This document shows positions 5,860 to 7,873 of a stretch of 7,873 nucleotides of DNA, one piece after another (within the stretch, counting starts at the first letter, position 1; each line of letters begins with the position of its first letter). The notes beneath the pieces were generated by a model that saw nothing but the letters and a program-made list of their open reading frames with translations, ran no database searches and was not told the DNA's origin. The position numbers were made by a program, and so were the translations under genes. Source of the stretch: Planctomycetaceae bacterium (lineage in GTDB: Bacteria > Planctomycetota > Planctomycetia > Pirellulales > Thermoguttaceae); the NCBI GenBank assembly GCA_031267635.1, contig JAIRYX010000068.1:1-7873 (forward strand), read 5' to 3'.

Positions 5860-7530
5860 ATGACAACATCGGAAAACAATGCCGCGCGGCGGTTGGCGGA
5901 AACGGCGAAAATGACGCCGGAGAATATCGCTATCGCCGTGCCGCGCGGTTATGACGCAAACGGCAAACGGCGTTATAAGACAATCACGTTTCGGCAATTT
6001 GACGAGTACACCGATAAAATCGCGGGCGCTTTACTCGAAGACGGCGTAAAGCAAGGAATGAAGATTGCGTTGTTGGTTCGGCATGGAATTGATTTTATCG
6101 CGTTGGTTTACGCGATTTTCAAATCGGGAGCGGTTGTTGTTTTGGTCGATCCTGGGATGGGAATGCGGCGGATGTTAGATTGTCTGGCGGAAGCGGAGCC
6201 GGACGGATTCGCGGCAATTTCGTCGGTTCATGTTGTGCGGAGCTTGTTGCGAAGACGTTTTCCAAGAGCCAAACATCATCTGACTGTCGGGCGGCGTTGG
6301 TTTTGGGGCGGACTTTCTCTTGCAAAAATCAAACGTCAAACGCATACGGAAGCAATTCTCACGGCGGTAAAACCGGACGATCCGGCGGCAATTATCTTTA
6401 CCAGCGGCAGCACCGGCGTTCCCAAAGGCGTTTTGTACACGCATCAAATTATCAACACGCAAGTCGGCGAAATTGCGGCGCGGTACGACATTCCGCCCGG
6501 AATCGCAGATATTGCCGGTTTTCCGTTTTTTGGATTGTTTGACGCGGCAATGGGCGTAACGGCAGTGATTCCCGATATGAATCCGACGCGTCCTGCCGAC
6601 GTGAATCCGAAAAATATTCTGGAAGCCGCCGCCGATTGGAACGCCGTACAATCATTTGGCTCGCCCGCGCTTTGGAATCGCGTTGCTGACGACTGTATTG
6701 AAAAGAACGTGAAAATCCCGACGCTGCGCCGCGTTGTGTTAGCCGGTGCGCCGATTTCCGTGCATCTCCTCGCAAAACTCAAACGCTGTCTTGCGGACGA
6801 CGCGGAGATTTTTACGCCTTACGGCGCGACGGAATCTCTGCCGGTCGCGTCGATTGAAGCGAAAGAAATTCTCAACGAAACGGCGGCTTTGACAAATCTT
6901 GGTCGCGGAATTTGTGTCGGCAAAAGGTTTTCGCAAATTGATTGGCGAGTGATAAAAATCACCGATGCTCCGATTGAACGTTTAGAAGACGCGGAAAAAC
7001 TGCCGACAGGAGAAATCGGCGAATTAGCGGTGACAGGACCGCAAGTGACGCGGCGTTATGTGACTCGCGTTGAAGCAAATGTGTTGTCGAAAATGACCGA
7101 CGCACGAGGTCGCGTTTGGCATCGCATCGGCGACGTGGGACATTTGGACACGCAAGAACGCTTTTGGTTTTGCGGACGCAAGGCACATCGTGTTGAAACG
7201 GCAAGCGGCACGATGTTCACCATTCCGTGCGAAGCTGTCTTCAACATACATCCCAACGTTTACCGCACAGCGTTGGTTGGTCTTGGGAAATACGGCGAGC
7301 AAACGCCGCTACTTTGCGTCGAGCCGAAGCCGGGATATTTCCCTGAAAATTCAGACGCAAAAGAAAAATTTCTCGCGGAATTGCGCGAACTCGGACATGC
7401 GAATCCGCTTACGGCAAATGTCGAAGCGTTTGAGTTTCTGCGACAATTTCCGGTTGATGTGCGTCATAACGCGAAAATCAATCGGGAATTGATGAGGGAA
7501 ATGTTTGCAAAAGAGAAGAAAAATAAATAG
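5860..7530 (+). CDS. oleC: OleC-type beta-lactone synthetase (acyl-adenylate-forming ligase family)
   Basis: 556 residues, cytoplasmic, the usual OleC length. OleC uses ATP to adenylate 2-alkyl-3-hydroxy fatty acids and closes them to beta-lactones, which OleB decarboxylates to long-chain cis-olefins. Core motifs of the ANL superfamily are intact: FTSGSTGVPKG (180-190, phosphate-binding loop), YGATES (321-326), GDVG with D425, CGRK with R440, and RHNAKI with K539 in the C-terminal swinging domain. Features that point to OleC rather than an ordinary acyl-CoA synthetase are LVDPG and TVGRRWFWGG in the N-terminal half, IPDMNPTRPADV, FGSPALWNR, HRIGDVGHLD, and the ending FPVDVRHNAKI, all close to the Xanthomonas/Stenotrophomonas OleC sequences I remember. 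No oleA, oleB or oleD lies in the window, so the pathway role is inferred. Such proteins are often annotated simply as fatty acid CoA ligase or peptide synthase. It is preceded by the repeat block and followed by a possible structured RNA. Confidence 0.9.
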   Translation: MTTSENNAARRLAETAKMTPENIAIAVPRGYDANGKRRYKTITFRQFDEYTDKIAGALLEDGVKQGMKIALLVRHGIDFIALVYAIFKSGAVVVLVDPGMGMRRMLDCLAEAEPDGFAAISSVHVVRSLLRRRFPRAKHHLTVGRRWFWGGLSLAKIKRQTHTEAILTAVKPDDPAAIIFTSGSTGVPKGVLYTHQIINTQVGEIAARYDIPPGIADIAGFPFFGLFDAAMGVTAVIPDMNPTRPADVNPKNILEAAADWNAVQSFGSPALWNRVADDCIEKNVKIPTLRRVVLAGAPISVHLLAKLKRCLADDAEIFTPYGATESLPVASIEAKEILNETAALTNLGRGICVGKRFSQIDWRVIKITDAPIERLEDAEKLPTGEIGELAVTGPQVTRRYVTRVEANVLSKMTDARGRVWHRIGDVGHLDTQERFWFCGRKAHRVETASGTMFTIPCEAVFNIHPNVYRTALVGLGKYGEQTPLLCVEPKPGYFPENSDAKEKFLAELRELGHANPLTANVEAFEFLRQFPVDVRHNAKINRELMREMFAKEKKNK

Positions 7531-7535
7531 ATTCA

Positions 7536-7586
7536 TCCGACAATCTCGCACCTTTGCGTTATGTAATGCTAGGATTACAAGTCGGA
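7536..7586 (+). other. Potential three-way RNA junction just after the oleC-like stop codon
   Basis: An outer 6-bp stem TCCGAC/GTCGGA (7536-7541 with 7581-7586) encloses two hairpins: CGCA/TGCG with loop CCTT (7547-7558) and TGTAAT/ATTACA with loop GCTAGG (7562-7579). The junction strands are AATCT, TTA and A. All stems are perfect. It starts 5 nt after the stop codon and is not followed by a T-run, so it is not a standard intrinsic terminator. It matches no RNA family I recognise, and short stems can arise by chance. Confidence 0.35.
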
Positions 7587-7802
7587 AAGATTCGAGGACT
7601 CGCCAACCGTACACTTTCCGCTTCATGGTTTTGATTTTATTAGCAAAGGAAAAAACGACTTGAAGACGCTTCCTCCTCCCGATGAAATGATTCGTATGGA
7701 TCTCGTGCAAAGTCACGCAATTTCACTTGATATTTTTCAACGTAAAATACCTATACCTCATGTTACGCACCTGGTAGCATGACGCTCTCAAAGGAGTAAG
7801 AG

Positions 7803-7815
7803 ATCCCAATTGTCT
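7803..7815 (+). repeat. Second copy of the 13-mer ATCCCAATTGTCT
   Basis: Identical to 5806-5818 next to the tandem array, in the same orientation, so the pair brackets the oleC-like gene. An imperfect inverted version lies at 5279-5292. Confidence 0.6.
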
Positions 7816-7855
7816 AGATATTAGAATGCAGCATGATGGTAAAGCGGGAATATAG

Positions 7856-7873
7856 GTAAAATATACATTTTAC
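7856..7873. repeat. Perfect inverted repeat at the window edge
   Basis: GTAAAAT and ATTTTAC are exact 7-bp arms around ATAC. It is AT-rich and reaches the last base of the window, so its full extent cannot be seen. It may be an operator, or the start of a longer structure. Confidence 0.4.

Larger units (their letters stand above)
7587..7873. other. 3' intergenic region without a supported gene
   Basis: A plus-strand frame is open from 7573 to the TGA at 7780-7782 (69 codons), but its first usable start is a TTG at 7660 with no Shine-Dalgarno site, and I recognise no family. It could be a gene remnant or chance. ATCCCAATTGTCT at 7803-7815 repeats 5806-5818. AAAGGAG near 7790 looks like a Shine-Dalgarno site but no start codon follows at a suitable distance. 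No terminator is evident. Confidence 0.5.

Noticed and set aside
7351..7716. Minus-strand open frame overlapping the 3' end of the oleC-like gene
   Set aside because: More than half is antisense to clearly coding OleC sequence, composition is shadow-like, and no family is recognised.

Overview
The window most likely comes from a member of the Planctomycetota (Pirellulales-like). This is inferred from protein content, not from a marker gene. The lipoprotein at 3062-5254 carries the DWTVRNI signature and the layout I associate with planctomycete transglutaminase-like lipoproteins. The secreted GH99-like/CBM9-like enzyme and an OleC-type ligase also fit that group. Base composition is moderate, intergenic gaps are long, and Shine-Dalgarno sites are present for two of the three genes.

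Layout. Positions 1-517 hold no gene I can defend. A secreted glycan-active protein is encoded on the minus strand (2770 to 518). A 291-bp divergent intergenic region (2771-3061) separates it from a plus-strand lipoprotein gene (3062-5254). That region contains a good sigma70-type promoter for the lipoprotein gene, with an 8-bp inverted repeat lying over the -35 box. A 605-bp non-coding block (5255-5859) follows. Its core is 15 perfectly phased 21-bp tandem repeats (5331-5645), flanked by imperfect inverted copies of a GACAAT(T)GGGATT word and by scattered copies of an AGTCGCT word. Next is an OleC-type beta-lactone synthetase gene (5860-7530). Its 3' side carries a compact potential three-way RNA junction (7536-7586), then about 290 bp without a convincing gene.

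How the parts relate. The first two genes are divergent and both products are predicted to be exported, one soluble or periplasmic and one lipid-anchored. Nothing else ties their functions together. OleC acts on cytoplasmic 2-alkyl-3-hydroxy acids made by OleA and OleD, but none of oleA, oleB or oleD is in the window, so it appears here as a lone gene. The most unusual material is non-coding: the 21-bp array, whose units can fold into two competing GAAC/GTTC hairpins and which is open in all six frames, and the small repeat words shared among intergenic regions. No CRISPR array, rRNA, tRNA or recognisable insertion sequence was found.
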